DNA from: Gammaproteobacteria bacterium
Lineage (GTDB): Bacteria > Pseudomonadota > Gammaproteobacteria > Steroidobacterales > Foliamicaceae
Assembly: GCA_009845905.1 (NCBI GenBank)
Contig: VXYS01000006.1
Coordinates: forward strand, 204,266 to 268,265
Reading direction: 5' to 3'
Length of the DNA: 64,000 nucleotides
Of the stretch, positions 19,708 through 28,281 are shown one piece after another. Under the pieces are notes generated by a model that was not told the origin of the DNA, searched no databases, and was given only the letters and a program-made list of their open reading frames with translations. The translations under genes were made by a program, and so were the position numbers. The number at the start of each line of letters is the position of its first letter. Positions within the stretch are counted from its first letter, which is position 1.

Positions 19708-21506
19708 TGTCCACGGTGAGCAATGCGCGCATCATCCGGCGGCTGTTGGGCCACATGCGGCCCTTTGGCTGGATCATGTGCATTTCGCTGGTCGCCCGCG
19801 TCGTCAAGATTGTTGCGCAAGCCGCCGTGCTGGGCATCGCGGCCGCTGGCGTGGGCATCTACGTTGCCGCCCACCAACCCGGCGCCGTTCAATGGGACGT
19901 GATCTTCACGCAGGTGAAGTGGATTGCGGTAGCGGGAACGACCGTCGGCGTTGCGTCGTATATCGAGCAGTACACCGGCCATTACGTGGCGTTCCGCATC
20001 CTGGCGGCTTTCCGCAATATCTTCTACTACGCGATGCTGCCGCTGGCGCCGGCCCGCACGGCCAAACTGCAGTCCGGCGACGCGGTCAGCCGGGTCATGT
20101 CGGACTGCGAGCGGGTCGAGCCCTTCTATGCGCACACCATCGCCCCGGCGGTGGCCGCAATCTGCGTTCCCGCCGCAATTCTGGCGTGGTGTTACAGCGT
20201 GCATCCGTCCTTTATTGCGGTACTGGTGCCGTTCTACCTGGCCACGACCTTCGTTTTGCCCTGGCTGGTGGCGAAGCTGGGCGGCGATGGCGTGGCCTAT
20301 CGCGAGCAGCTTGGACAGGTCAACGCCTACGTGGCCGACAGCATTCAGGGCGTTCGCGACACGGTTGCGTTCGGTTACGAAAAGCGCCGCGGCGAACAGC
20401 TCTGGCGAATCGGCGCCACGATGCAGCAAGGCCAGGACAAGCTTTACGGGGCCGACGCCACCCAGCGCGCGCTGGGCGAGATCTTCGTTGCCGTGGGCAT
20501 TCTCGCCGCGGCCTGGTGGGGCATCGAGCTGACCCTGGACGGGCGGATATCGGCATTGGTCGATCTGCCCGCAATCATCGCCGTGTCGGTGATCGGCTTT
20601 TACACGTCGATCGGGCTCGCAAACAATTACACGGACTTCCGCGTTTCGATCATCGCGGCGCGCCGCCTGTTCTCGATGATGGATGAGCCTCCGGCGGTGC
20701 GGGAAACGGCCGGCGCGGCGGCCGGCGGCGTGGAATCCGCCTCGCTGCATTTCCGCAACGTTTCCTTCGAATACGATTCGGACGACTCCGAGTGGAGCCG
20801 TGGCCGCAGGGTGCTGGAGAATTTCTCGCTCGATATCGAGGCCGGCAGGCAGGTGGCGCTGGTAGGCCCCAGCGGCACGGGGAAGTCGACGCTCATCAAT
20901 CTGCTCCTGCGTCACTGGGACGCCGAAAGCGGCGAGATCGCCATCGGCGACCGTCCGGTCAGCAATTTCTCGCTGGAAGCCCTGCAGAAGCAGTTCGCCG
21001 TGGTTTCCCAGCGCAGCTACATCTTCAACGAGTCCGTCGGCGAGAACATCCTGTTCGGCCGTCCAGACGCATCGCGGGAGGAGGTGGAGGCGGCGGCGAA
21101 GGACGCGGGCCTGAGTGAGTGGATCGCTTCATTGCCGGACGGCTACGAATCGCCGTGCGGGGAGCGCGGCGGAAAGCTTTCCGGCGGTCAGCGGCAGCGC
21201 ATCGCCATTGCCCGGGCCATCCTCAAGGATGCGCCGATCGTGCTGCTGGACGAGCCCACCTCCAGCCTGGATGTGGAAACGGAAAAGGGCGTGATGGAAG
21301 CCCAGCGGCGCCTGTGCCGGAACAAGACCACTCTGACGATCGCGCATCGGCTGTCGACCGTGGTGGACAGCGACGAAATCCTCGTCATGATCAAGGGAAA
21401 AATCGCCGAACGCGGCACCCACGGGGAACTGATGGTCGCCGGCGGCTGGTACGCGCAGATGTTTACCCTGCAACTGGACGAAGTGGACGCCGCGCTGGTC
21501 GCCTGA
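19707..21506 (+). CDS. CydC-like ABC transporter half (permease plus ATPase)
   Basis: About 599 residues: N-terminal six-helix domain, then an ATPase with Walker A GPSGTGKS, signature LSGGQRQR, Walker B IVLLDEPTSS and LTIAHRLST. The segment LPLAPARTAKLQSGDAVSRV resembles CydC. The ATG at 19707 shares a base with the previous stop (TGATG); a GTG at 19704 is also possible. It forms a pair with the CydD-like gene, most likely a heterodimeric exporter. The pair is bracketed by the two near-identical minus-strand MFS genes, which is unusual. Confidence 0.85.
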   Translation: MSTVSNARIIRRLLGHMRPFGWIMCISLVARVVKIVAQAAVLGIAAAGVGIYVAAHQPGAVQWDVIFTQVKWIAVAGTTVGVASYIEQYTGHYVAFRILAAFRNIFYYAMLPLAPARTAKLQSGDAVSRVMSDCERVEPFYAHTIAPAVAAICVPAAILAWCYSVHPSFIAVLVPFYLATTFVLPWLVAKLGGDGVAYREQLGQVNAYVADSIQGVRDTVAFGYEKRRGEQLWRIGATMQQGQDKLYGADATQRALGEIFVAVGILAAAWWGIELTLDGRISALVDLPAIIAVSVIGFYTSIGLANNYTDFRVSIIAARRLFSMMDEPPAVRETAGAAAGGVESASLHFRNVSFEYDSDDSEWSRGRRVLENFSLDIEAGRQVALVGPSGTGKSTLINLLLRHWDAESGEIAIGDRPVSNFSLEALQKQFAVVSQRSYIFNESVGENILFGRPDASREEVEAAAKDAGLSEWIASLPDGYESPCGERGGKLSGGQRQRIAIARAILKDAPIVLLDEPTSSLDVETEKGVMEAQRRLCRNKTTLTIAHRLSTVVDSDEILVMIKGKIAERGTHGELMVAGGWYAQMFTLQLDEVDAALVA

Positions 21507-21536
21507 GAACGACGCGCTGCCGGGCGTGCCCCGGGT

Positions 21537-22853
21537 TCAGTGCCTGCCCATGGCGGCCGCGGCTCCCGGCTTCCACTCGCCCGGCGCCACCACCCAGATG
21601 ACGATGGCCACGACGATCAGCACGGAATTCGAGCCGGCTATCAGCACGAACGGCGCCCAGGGCGTCGCCGCGCTGAACAATCCACCGCCTACGTTGGCGG
21701 CCAGGATGATGCCCACGGAACCGAACAGGCTCAGCAGGCCGATCACGGCGCCGCGCTTGGCGGGCGGCGCTTCCTGGCCCACCAGCGCCATGCTGCTCAT
21801 CATGCCGCTGGCCATGGACGCGCCCAGCAGGGCAAAGAGCGGCAGCATGCGCAAGTCCAGGGGCGTTTCCACGAAATACATCGAGCCGTAGGCGACGATC
21901 GCCATCGCCATCGACAGGACCACACCGGCGACCCGGCTGACGCGGTCCAGTATCCAGCCGAACACGAACGACCAGCCCACGGCGAACACCTGGACCACCA
22001 TGAACGGCAGCCATACCTGGTATTGCGCAACGGCGACGTCGCCCCCGGCGGCCCTGACCGCGGTGGTCGCCCACAGGGACATGAACAGGCCGGCCACGAC
22101 CAGGGCTCCACGCGCCGTTACGGTGTACAGGTAGGCGAGCATGATGCGCGGGTTCCTCATCTCCTCGATGCCCGAGCGGATCAGGGCCCACCAGCGGGGC
22201 CGCTGCCGCACCTCTTCGGGCACGCCTGCCTTCAGGCCGAAGCGGAATATCAGCAGCGACACGAAGCACAACAGCGCGGCCGTGCCGTAGGCGTAGCGGC
22301 CCGCGGCCACCGGCTCCAGGCCGGCATCCTGCAGCCACTTGGGCAGCGCCGACACCAGGCGGGTCGCAAATACGATGCCCAGCGCGTTGAAGGCCGAACT
22401 GAAACCGATCACACGCCCTCGCGAGGACTCAGTGGGATAGTCGTTCTGGATCGTGGCCGTCATGGCCGCTGCGGCGGCCACGCCGATGCCGAAGATGACC
22501 CGCATCGCCAGGAGTTGCGAGACTTCCGTTGCCCAGGGATAGACGGCGTAGCTGAGCCCGATCATGCCGATGCCCAGCATGATGACCGGCCGGCGTCCGA
22601 TGCGGTCGGCAAGAATGCCGAACGGCCAGATCAGCATCAGGCTCATGATTTCCGTGACTAGCGTGAGCTGGCCGGTGATCCTGCCCGCCAGGCTCGGGTC
22701 GGCGATTCCCAGGTGCTCGATGAGGATGTACGGCTGGGAGAAGTTCATGTTCGAGATCATCCCGATGCAGATCAGGGACGCGTACATGTAGGTCCAGAAG
22801 TGCGTAATCCGCACCCCCGTCGCCAGCTCGATATTGCCTATCCGCGCGGTCAT
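21537..22853 (-). CDS. MFS transporter, copy 2 of a paralogous pair
   Basis: About 438 residues and 12 helices, close to the copy at 16535-17866 along its whole length (shared HFWTYMYASLICIGM, ILADRIGRRPVIMLGIG, AGRYAYG, LDLRMLPLFALLGA). I chose the ATG at 22853 because GGGAGGAG lies six bases upstream and the homologous N-terminus (ARIGNIELATGV) starts there; a longer frame to 23084 adds unconserved sequence. The start overlaps the stop of a possible 56-residue ORF (ATGA). The substrate is unknown; duplication suggests dosage or two related substrates. Confidence 0.88.
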   Translation of the reverse strand: MTARIGNIELATGVRITHFWTYMYASLICIGMISNMNFSQPYILIEHLGIADPSLAGRITGQLTLVTEIMSLMLIWPFGILADRIGRRPVIMLGIGMIGLSYAVYPWATEVSQLLAMRVIFGIGVAAAAAMTATIQNDYPTESSRGRVIGFSSAFNALGIVFATRLVSALPKWLQDAGLEPVAAGRYAYGTAALLCFVSLLIFRFGLKAGVPEEVRQRPRWWALIRSGIEEMRNPRIMLAYLYTVTARGALVVAGLFMSLWATTAVRAAGGDVAVAQYQVWLPFMVVQVFAVGWSFVFGWILDRVSRVAGVVLSMAMAIVAYGSMYFVETPLDLRMLPLFALLGASMASGMMSSMALVGQEAPPAKRGAVIGLLSLFGSVGIILAANVGGGLFSAATPWAPFVLIAGSNSVLIVVAIVIWVVAPGEWKPGAAAAMGRH

Positions 22854-23020
22854 GCGTTCTCCTCCCAAAGACCGCCAGCCATCATATCCCACGCCCCGGG
22901 AGCGAGAACGTCCGCCGGACCGAGAGCATGACCCTCGCGGCGTCCCGCCATCCAGTAAAGCGCGAGGCACTGGCTGCGCAGGTGTTTCTGCGGAAACACT
23001 TCCAAAGGCCGAAATCGCAT
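22850..23020 (-). CDS. Possible small protein translationally coupled to the MFS gene
   Basis: A 56-codon ORF starting MRFRPLEVFPQKH with GAGGAG just before its ATG, and ending ATGA across the MFS start codon. The MFS Shine-Dalgarno sequence lies within its last codons. No family is recognised and no transmembrane helix is clear. It fills the 190-base gap between the MFS gene and the PIN toxin gene. It could be a real small protein, a leader peptide for coupling, or chance. Confidence 0.35.
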   Translation of the reverse strand: MRFRPLEVFPQKHLRSQCLALYWMAGRREGHALGPADVLAPGAWDMMAGGLWEENA

Positions 23021-23043
23021 GCTCCTCTTTCCTTGACCGGAAT

Positions 23044-23469
23044 TCAGGCAGCAGGTGCGGTGTCGACAAACGGGTTGAGCGCACGGACGGCGCCGTAGTG
23101 TTGTCCGGGGTTCAGGTCCTCGGTGTAGATCGCTTCGCAATCCAGAGCCTGCGCGGCTGCAATGATCGCGCCGTCCCAGTAGGAGAGCTGGAAGCGGCGA
23201 CTGATATCGACGGCGTCAAGAAACACGTCGGGGGTCATGGCCTGGATCCGAAACAGCAGGATCGGTTCAAGGAATCGCAATGCGCTCTCGCTCGAAAGGC
23301 GTGTAGCCCGAGCGGGACGCGTGGCCTGGAAGTAGAACTCCTGCAACACCGGCACCGACACGGCGAGATCGCACTCGCTCAGAACGTCCCTCGCCCGGTC
23401 CCGTTTGCCGGCCTCTGCCGGGTCCTCGCTGACGGCGTACAGAAGCACATTGGTGTCCACAAATCGCAC
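23044..23469 (-). CDS. PIN-domain ribonuclease toxin (VapC-like)
   Basis: A 141-residue PIN-domain protein. The acidic Mg2+-binding residues are placed as expected: FVDTNVLLY (Asp5), a Glu in VLQEFYFQ, YWDGAIIAAA, and YTEDLNPG near the end. VapC toxins cleave tRNA or rRNA and are neutralised by a cognate antitoxin. The start is GTG, 18 bases after the antitoxin stop, so the two form an antitoxin-first operon typical of type II systems. Confidence 0.88.
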   Translation of the reverse strand: MRFVDTNVLLYAVSEDPAEAGKRDRARDVLSECDLAVSVPVLQEFYFQATRPARATRLSSESALRFLEPILLFRIQAMTPDVFLDAVDISRRFQLSYWDGAIIAAAQALDCEAIYTEDLNPGQHYGAVRALNPFVDTAPAA

Positions 23470-23487
23470 GGCGAATGGCTCCAGCGG

Positions 23488-23820
23488 TCAGGAATCCCCG
23501 CTTGAGCGGTCGCGTACGGGCGCCGCCTCCGTGCGCATCGCAGCGCGGTCGTAGAGCGCCTCCCTGGGCAGGTTTTCGGACATTCGCAATCCCACGCCGT
23601 TCGCGTCGAAGTCCGCGAACACTTCCCTCAATTGCCTGCAGCGTCGCTGATAGGGAGTCTCGCCAGGCTCCGCGTGGGACTGGTGCTTTCCGTCGCGGTT
23701 CGCAGCCAGACTCGTCAGATACGCACGCACCAGAGCGGAAACGGAAGTGCCCAGTTCGGCCGCGCGTATCCGGGCTAGCCGATGGCAGTCGTCGTCGATG
23801 GATACCGTGATGTTCTTCAT
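23488..23820 (-). CDS. Ribbon-helix-helix antitoxin (VapB-like)
   Basis: 110 residues starting MKNITVSIDDDCHRLARIRA, a ribbon-helix-helix DNA-binding strand and helix, with a longer C-terminal tail (YQRRCRQLREVFADF onward) that probably wraps the toxin. I chose the ATG at 23820 because the RHH fold begins there; the frame's longer N-terminus runs toward rnpB and is not conserved. A short palindrome just upstream fits autoregulation. Confidence 0.82.
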   Translation of the reverse strand: MKNITVSIDDDCHRLARIRAAELGTSVSALVRAYLTSLAANRDGKHQSHAEPGETPYQRRCRQLREVFADFDANGVGLRMSENLPREALYDRAAMRTEAAPVRDRSSGDS

Positions 23821-23831
23821 AGTCACAGTCT

Positions 23832-23844
23832 CACAGTTTCTGTG
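23832..23844. promoter_or_regulatory. Candidate VapB operator CACAGTTTCTGTG
   Basis: A 5-3-5 inverted repeat 12 bases before the antitoxin ATG. The arm motif recurs as directly repeated ACTGTGA next to the start codon. RHH antitoxins commonly repress their own operon at such sites. Confidence 0.4.
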
Positions 23845-23895
23845 TAGCACAGCATAGGCTCCCGCCGAATGTCCGTCAACCCGCTGTCCCGTGTA

Positions 23896-23924
23896 TTGCG
23901 CGGGCGCGCGGACTGGTCTAGTGT
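23896..23924 (+). promoter_or_regulatory. Predicted rnpB promoter
   Basis: TTGCGC (23896-23901) and TAGTGT (23919-23924) are spaced by 17 bases and end six bases before the predicted 5' end of RNase P RNA. Confidence 0.55.
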
Positions 23925-23930
23925 TGACTT

Positions 23931-24296
23931 GGGCAAGCCGGCCAGGCAATCGCCGGTCGCGCCGGGTTTTCCGGTGCGGCGGGAGGAAAGTCCGGGCTCC
24001 GGCGGACGGGACGCCAGGTAACGCCTGGGGGGCGCAAGCCTACGGAAAGTGCCACAGAAAAGATACCGCCCGGCGCCTTCGGGAATGCCGGGTAAGGGTG
24101 AAATGGTGCGGTAAGAGCGCACCGCGCGGCCGGCAACGGCCGTGGCAGGGTAAACCCCGTCCGGAGCAAGGCTGAATAGGGAAGCAATGCGTATGTCCGC
24201 ACGCGCTTCCGGGTAAGCTGCTCGAGGCCGCCGGCGACGGCGGTCCTAGATGAATGATTGCCCCCGACAGAACCCGGCTTATCGGCCGGCTTGCCC
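23931..24296 (+). ncRNA. rnpB: RNase P RNA, bacterial type A
   Basis: About 366 bases. Conserved blocks are all present: GGAGGAAAGTCCGGGCTCC, a variant of the ACAGARA motif, GGTAAGGGTGAAA with GGTAAGAGCGCACCG, GGTAAACCCCGTCCGGAGCA, then AATAGGG, and CTAGATGAATGATTG with GACAGAACCCGGCTTAT. The outer P1 helix pairs 23931-23943 perfectly with 24284-24296, which fixes both ends. It is the catalytic RNA that trims tRNA 5' leaders with the RnpA protein. Its 3' arm overlaps the end of the dehydrogenase gene on the other strand by 18 bases. Confidence 0.96.
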
Positions 24297-25163
24297 CTTC
24301 TCGCGCAGGCGGCGGATCAGGCTGGAGGTGTCCCAGCGCCCGCCGTCCATGGCCTGAATCTCCGCGTAGAAACGGTCCACCAGTTCGGCGACCGGGAGTT
24401 CGGCGCCGTTGCGCTCCGCTTCGTCCATGGCGTATCCGAGGTCCTTGCGCATCCAGTCCACCGCGAAGCCGAATTCGAAGTCGTCGGCCAGCATCGTGGC
24501 GTGGCGGTTGTCGAGCTGCCATGACTGGGCCGCTCCGGCGCCGATCAGGCGCGCGACCTGCTCGCCGTCAAGCCCGGAGCGCTGCGCGAAGTTCAGTCCT
24601 TCCGAGAGCGCCTGCACGAGGCCGGCGATGCAGATCTGGTTGACCATCTTGGTGAGCTGGCCCGCGCCGGCCGGCCCCATGAGGTCGATTCGCGCGCCGT
24701 AGCATTCGAGGAGCGGAAGCACGCGGTCGTAGTGCTCCCTACGCCCGCCTGCCATGATCGCAAGCTTGCCGTTTTCGGCCCCGGCCTGACCTCCGGAAAC
24801 GGGCGCGTCAACGAAAGCAAGACCGCGCTCGCCCGCGCTGCCGTCCAGTTCGCGCGCCAGTTCGGCCGACGTGGTTGTGTGATCGACAAGAATCGCACCG
24901 CCGCGCATGCCCGCAAACGCGCCGTCGCGCTCCAGCGTCACGGCGCGGACATCCTCGTCGCGCCCCACGCAGGTGAAAACGAACTCCGCTTCCCGGCAGG
25001 CCGCGGCCGGACTTGCCACCGCCGCACCGCCGTATTCCTCCACCCAGCGTTCGGCCCGCGACAGCGTGCGGTTGAATACCGTGACCGCATGACCCGCGCG
25101 CGCCAGGTGTCCGGCCATCGGGTAGCCCATGACCCCCAGCCCGATGAACGCCGCCTTGCTCAA
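24279..25163 (-). CDS. 3-hydroxyisobutyrate dehydrogenase-family NAD(P)-dependent oxidoreductase
   Basis: 294 residues: Rossmann motif [15 protein letters not shown] at the N-terminus, substrate motif [13 protein letters not shown] (about 117-129), and the catalytic Lys in GQLTKMVNQ (about 168-176). The family includes 3-hydroxyisobutyrate, tartronate semialdehyde and glyoxylate/succinic semialdehyde reductases, which cannot be told apart here. The start is TTG, overlapping the dcd stop (TTGA), so it is the last gene of the purM-purN-DUF3108-dcd unit. Confidence 0.9.
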   Translation of the reverse strand: MSKAAFIGLGVMGYPMAGHLARAGHAVTVFNRTLSRAERWVEEYGGAAVASPAAACREAEFVFTCVGRDEDVRAVTLERDGAFAGMRGGAILVDHTTTSAELARELDGSAGERGLAFVDAPVSGGQAGAENGKLAIMAGGRREHYDRVLPLLECYGARIDLMGPAGAGQLTKMVNQICIAGLVQALSEGLNFAQRSGLDGEQVARLIGAGAAQSWQLDNRHATMLADDFEFGFAVDWMRKDLGYAMDEAERNGAELPVAELVDRFYAEIQAMDGGRWDTSSLIRRLREKGQAGR

Positions 25164-25726
25164 GCCTTGGGCAGGGTCACGCCGGTCTGGCCCTGGTACT
25201 TGCCGCCGCGGTCCCTGTACGAGGTTTCACACTCCTCGCCCGCCTGGAAGAAAATCATCTGCGCCACGCCCTCATTGGCGTAGATCTTGGCCGGCAGCGG
25301 AGTCGTGTTCGAGAATTCCAGCGTCACGTAACCCTCCCACTCCGGTTCCAGCGGAGTGACGTTCACGATGATGCCGCAGCGCGCGTAGGTGGACTTGCCC
25401 AGGCAGATCGTCAGCACGTTTCTGGGAATGCGGAAGTACTCCACCGTGCGCGCCAGCGCAAACGAATTGGGCGGGATTACGCAGTGATCGCCGCTCAGCG
25501 AAACGAAGCTCTTGCTCTCGAACTGCTTGGGATCGACGACCGCGGAGTGGATATTTGTGAACACCTTGAACTCGTTGGCGCAGCGCACGTCGTAGCCGTA
25601 GCTGGAGACGCCGTACGAAATCACCCGCCGCTCTCCTACCCGGCGGACCTGCTGCTCGGCGAACGGCTCGATCATGCGGTGTTCGACGGCCATCCGCCGA
25701 ATCCAGCTGTCCGGGCCGATGCTCAC
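25160..25726 (-). CDS. dcd: dCTP deaminase
   Basis: 188 residues. It has SSYGYDVRC, the catalytic-site region around [17 protein letters not shown] (with the essential Glu), and GVAQMIFF. The enzyme converts dCTP to dUTP, feeding dTMP synthesis. Length matches the trimeric E. coli enzyme. The GTG start lies six bases after the DUF3108 stop. Placement with purM/purN makes a nucleotide-metabolism operon. Confidence 0.95.
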   Translation of the reverse strand: MSIGPDSWIRRMAVEHRMIEPFAEQQVRRVGERRVISYGVSSYGYDVRCANEFKVFTNIHSAVVDPKQFESKSFVSLSGDHCVIPPNSFALARTVEYFRIPRNVLTICLGKSTYARCGIIVNVTPLEPEWEGYVTLEFSNTTPLPAKIYANEGVAQMIFFQAGEECETSYRDRGGKYQGQTGVTLPKA

Positions 25727-25732
25727 AAGGCC

Positions 25733-26563
25733 CTATTTCAGCCAGTCGGCCCGCATCGCAAGCGCCGCATCCTCGCCCCAGGCGAATTCATATGCCTCGA
25801 TGATCACCGCACGCCTGTCCTTGCGCCAGATCTCCCAGCGGGCGGGCAGCCACCCCAGTTCGCGCGCGTACCAGATGTACTGGAAGTTCTCGGAACCCTC
25901 GCGCCGGCGGAAGTACTTGCGGGTCTCAAGTTCGCCGGCGCGAGTGCTCAGCGTTTCATTGCCGAGCCTCTCGCCGCTGTAGAACTTGAGCTTTCCGCCT
26001 TCGAGCGTGGGTTCCACGCCCAATGGACGGCCGTCGTCATCGAGCTCTGTCCCCCCATCCATCTGGGTGGGTTCCACGCCCAATGGACGGCCGGTTGCTA
26101 TGTCCAGCATGGTCTGGATTTCCCATGACTTGCGGTCCATCGCGCGCGTATCCAGGGCAACCTCCAGCACTTCTTCCTTTTCGCTGTAGACGGCCAGATT
26201 CGCATCCAGGTCATAGGCGATTTCCACCAGTCCGTCCCTGCGTCCGTCGCAGGACCGGCACATGTAGCCCAGGGGCTGAACCATGCCGTCTTGATCGAGA
26301 ACGAACCGGGTGCTCTCCAATGCGTCCGACGCGATAACAAGGCGCGCCAGGCCCAGGCCCCGGGAGTAGGTCTCGTAGACGAAGCCGTCGCCCTCCCGGC
26401 GAATCAGGCTCAGGCTCAGGGCGCGCTGTCCGAACGGTGCGTCGACGTCGTACAGCACGCCGATGCTCTTGATGCTCCACGGCGCCCCGGCTGCATCCGC
26501 CGCCATCACCGGCCCGGCCAGCGCCAGCAGACAGGCTGCAATCGCCGCCCGCGCCGGGATCAC
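25733..26563 (-). CDS. DUF3108 domain-containing exported protein
   Basis: 276 residues with a signal peptide (cleavage near VMAADA) and a DUF3108-type beta-rich body (FVYETYSRGLGLARL, FQYIWYARELGWLPARWEI), probably periplasmic; the function is unknown. DUF3108 genes are often found beside purN/purM. The start is GTG, overlapping the purN stop. Odd feature: a 20-residue unit beginning GRPLGVEPT is tandemly duplicated near residues 158-190, matching an exact DNA repeat. Confidence 0.8.
   Translation of the reverse strand: MIPARAAIAACLLALAGPVMAADAAGAPWSIKSIGVLYDVDAPFGQRALSLSLIRREGDGFVYETYSRGLGLARLVIASDALESTRFVLDQDGMVQPLGYMCRSCDGRRDGLVEIAYDLDANLAVYSEKEEVLEVALDTRAMDRKSWEIQTMLDIATGRPLGVEPTQMDGGTELDDDGRPLGVEPTLEGGKLKFYSGERLGNETLSTRAGELETRKYFRRREGSENFQYIWYARELGWLPARWEIWRKDRRAVIIEAYEFAWGEDAALAMRADWLK
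26007..26093. repeat. In-frame tandem duplication in the DUF3108 gene
   Basis: A 27-base sequence at 26007-26033 recurs exactly at 26067-26093. The 60-base offset equals 20 codons, so the frame is kept and GRPLGVEPT appears twice in the protein. Confidence 0.85.
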
Positions 26564-27213
26564 AGGAGTTGTCCTTCTTCAAACACCACGGGTTCGCTCA
26601 ATTCGCTTCCATCCAGTATCGCGTGCCGGGCGCCCATCGCCAGGCGGTCCTGCGACATCCATTCCAGCACGCGAGGATACAGGACATGTTCGCAGGCTTG
26701 AACCCTCGCGCGCAGCGAGTCTTCGTCGTCGCCGCGGCCCACCCGGATGCGCGCCTGGGCGACGCGGGGGCCGGCGTCGAGATCTTCCGTCACGAAATGC
26801 ACGGTGGTCCCGTGCCAGCGGTCTCCTGCGGCCAGCACGCGTCGGTAGGTATTGAGGCCGGGGAATCTGGGCAGCAACGACGGATGAATGTTGAGCACTC
26901 GCCCCTTGTATTCCCGGCACAGCTCCGGCGGGAGGATCCGCATGAAACCGGCCAGTACCAGCACGTCGGGTGAGAGCGTCCGCAAGCGCGCCGCGATTCC
27001 GTCCCACCATGAGCGCGCGTCCGGGAATTTGCCGCGGGGCACGGCGATGGCCGGTATTCCCGCGCGGCGCGCGCGCTCCAGCCCCTGCGCACCGGGCCGG
27101 TCGCTGAGCGCGCCGACCGGCTCGACGTCCACCGCATCCGAAGCCGCGCGGTCAAGGATGGCCTGAAAGTTCGTGCCCGTGCCGGAGAGCAGAACGACGG
27201 TTCTCAAGCTCAC
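26560..27213 (-). CDS. purN: Phosphoribosylglycinamide formyltransferase
   Basis: 217 residues. It has the N-terminal VLLSGTGTNFQAI phosphate-binding loop, LAGFMRIL, and the catalytic set Asn-His-Asp in NIHPSLLPRFPG (about 110-121) and EDLDAGP. It transfers a formyl group from 10-formyl-THF to GAR in purine synthesis. The start is GTG. It follows purM by 18 bases, the usual purM-purN order. Confidence 0.95.
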   Translation of the reverse strand: MSLRTVVLLSGTGTNFQAILDRAASDAVDVEPVGALSDRPGAQGLERARRAGIPAIAVPRGKFPDARSWWDGIAARLRTLSPDVLVLAGFMRILPPELCREYKGRVLNIHPSLLPRFPGLNTYRRVLAAGDRWHGTTVHFVTEDLDAGPRVAQARIRVGRGDDEDSLRARVQACEHVLYPRVLEWMSQDRLAMGARHAILDGSELSEPVVFEEGQLL

Positions 27214-27231
27214 GGCCCCGGTGTTCCTCTT

Positions 27232-28245
27232 TCAGTCAAGCGTCACGCCGCTGCCGGTTTCCACCCGGCCGATTTCGTGGACTTCCTCGCCCGCTGCCGC
27301 CAGGTCTTCCCGCACCGCCTCCGCTTGTTCCGGCGCCACTGCCAGGACCAGGCCGATACCGCAATTGAACGTGCGCAACATCTCCTCGCGTTCAACCGGC
27401 CCCTCGCGGCTCAGCCATTCGAAGACCGCCGGCCAGGCCCAGGCGCCGGTGTCGATCCTGGCGGCAAGGCCGTCCGGAACGATGCGCTCGACGTTCTCCG
27501 GCAGGCCTCCGCCGGTGACATGGGCAATCGCTTTCAGCCGCCCCGATTGCGCCAGCGGCAATACGGACCGGATGTAGATCCGTGTGGGCTCGCACAGCGC
27601 GTCGATCAGGCTGCCGCCCAGGGTCCGCACACCGCCCGCTTCCTCCACGATTCGGCGCACCAGTGAGTAACCGTTGGAATGCGGCCCGGACGAGGCCAGG
27701 CCCAGCAGGACGTCGCCCTCCCCGACGCCGCTGCCGTCCAGCAGCCGGTCCTTCTCGGCCACGCCTACGCAGAATCCAACGAGTTCCAGTCCGTCATCGA
27801 CGTAGGTGTTGGGCAACTCCGCGGTTTCGCCTCCCAGCAGCGCGGCGCCCGCTTCCCTGCAGCCGCGCACGATGCCCTTCAGCAACGGTTCCAGGCGGTC
27901 GGGGTCCAGGCGGTTGGCCGCGCAATAGTCGAGGAAAAACAGGGGCTCGGCCCCCATGGCCAGCAGGTCGTTCACGCACATGGCCACCAGGTCCACACCG
28001 GGCGCGTCCATGCGGCCCGCTTCGCCGCACAGCCTGAGTTTGGTGCCGACGCCGTCGGTGCCTGCAACCAGCACGGGTTCGCGATATTCCCCGTGGGGCA
28101 CCTCGAACAGACCGCCGAAACCGCCGATTCCGCCCAGCACGCCGGGACGGTGCGTTTTCCGGGCCAGCGGCGCGATACGGCGGACGATTTCCGCGCCGCG
28201 CTCAAGGTCCACGCCGGCGCCGCTGTAGGTGATCGGTTTGCTCAC
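27232..28245 (-). CDS. purM: Phosphoribosylformylglycinamidine cyclo-ligase
   Basis: 337 residues with SYSGAGV-like start (ITYSGAGVDLERG), GTDGVGTKL, CVNDLLAMGAEPLFFLDY, GGETAELP and the C-terminal GIGLVLAV. It makes AIR from FGAM using ATP. It starts with GTG. It heads the minus-strand unit running through purN to the dehydrogenase and is divergent from the DUF2066 gene, with only 36 bases between them. Confidence 0.96.
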   Translation of the reverse strand: MSKPITYSGAGVDLERGAEIVRRIAPLARKTHRPGVLGGIGGFGGLFEVPHGEYREPVLVAGTDGVGTKLRLCGEAGRMDAPGVDLVAMCVNDLLAMGAEPLFFLDYCAANRLDPDRLEPLLKGIVRGCREAGAALLGGETAELPNTYVDDGLELVGFCVGVAEKDRLLDGSGVGEGDVLLGLASSGPHSNGYSLVRRIVEEAGGVRTLGGSLIDALCEPTRIYIRSVLPLAQSGRLKAIAHVTGGGLPENVERIVPDGLAARIDTGAWAWPAVFEWLSREGPVEREEMLRTFNCGIGLVLAVAPEQAEAVREDLAAAGEEVHEIGRVETGSGVTLD

Positions 28246-28281
28246 TCAAAGCCTCTCTTTCGGGAAGCCGCACATCCTATA

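Noticed and set aside
22854..23084. N-terminal extension of MFS copy 2
   Set aside because: The other copy and the strong SD both point to the ATG at 22853.
27679..28281. Upstream extension of the DUF2066 frame
   Set aside because: The 200 extra codons are antisense to purM and precede a clear signal peptide; not part of the gene.
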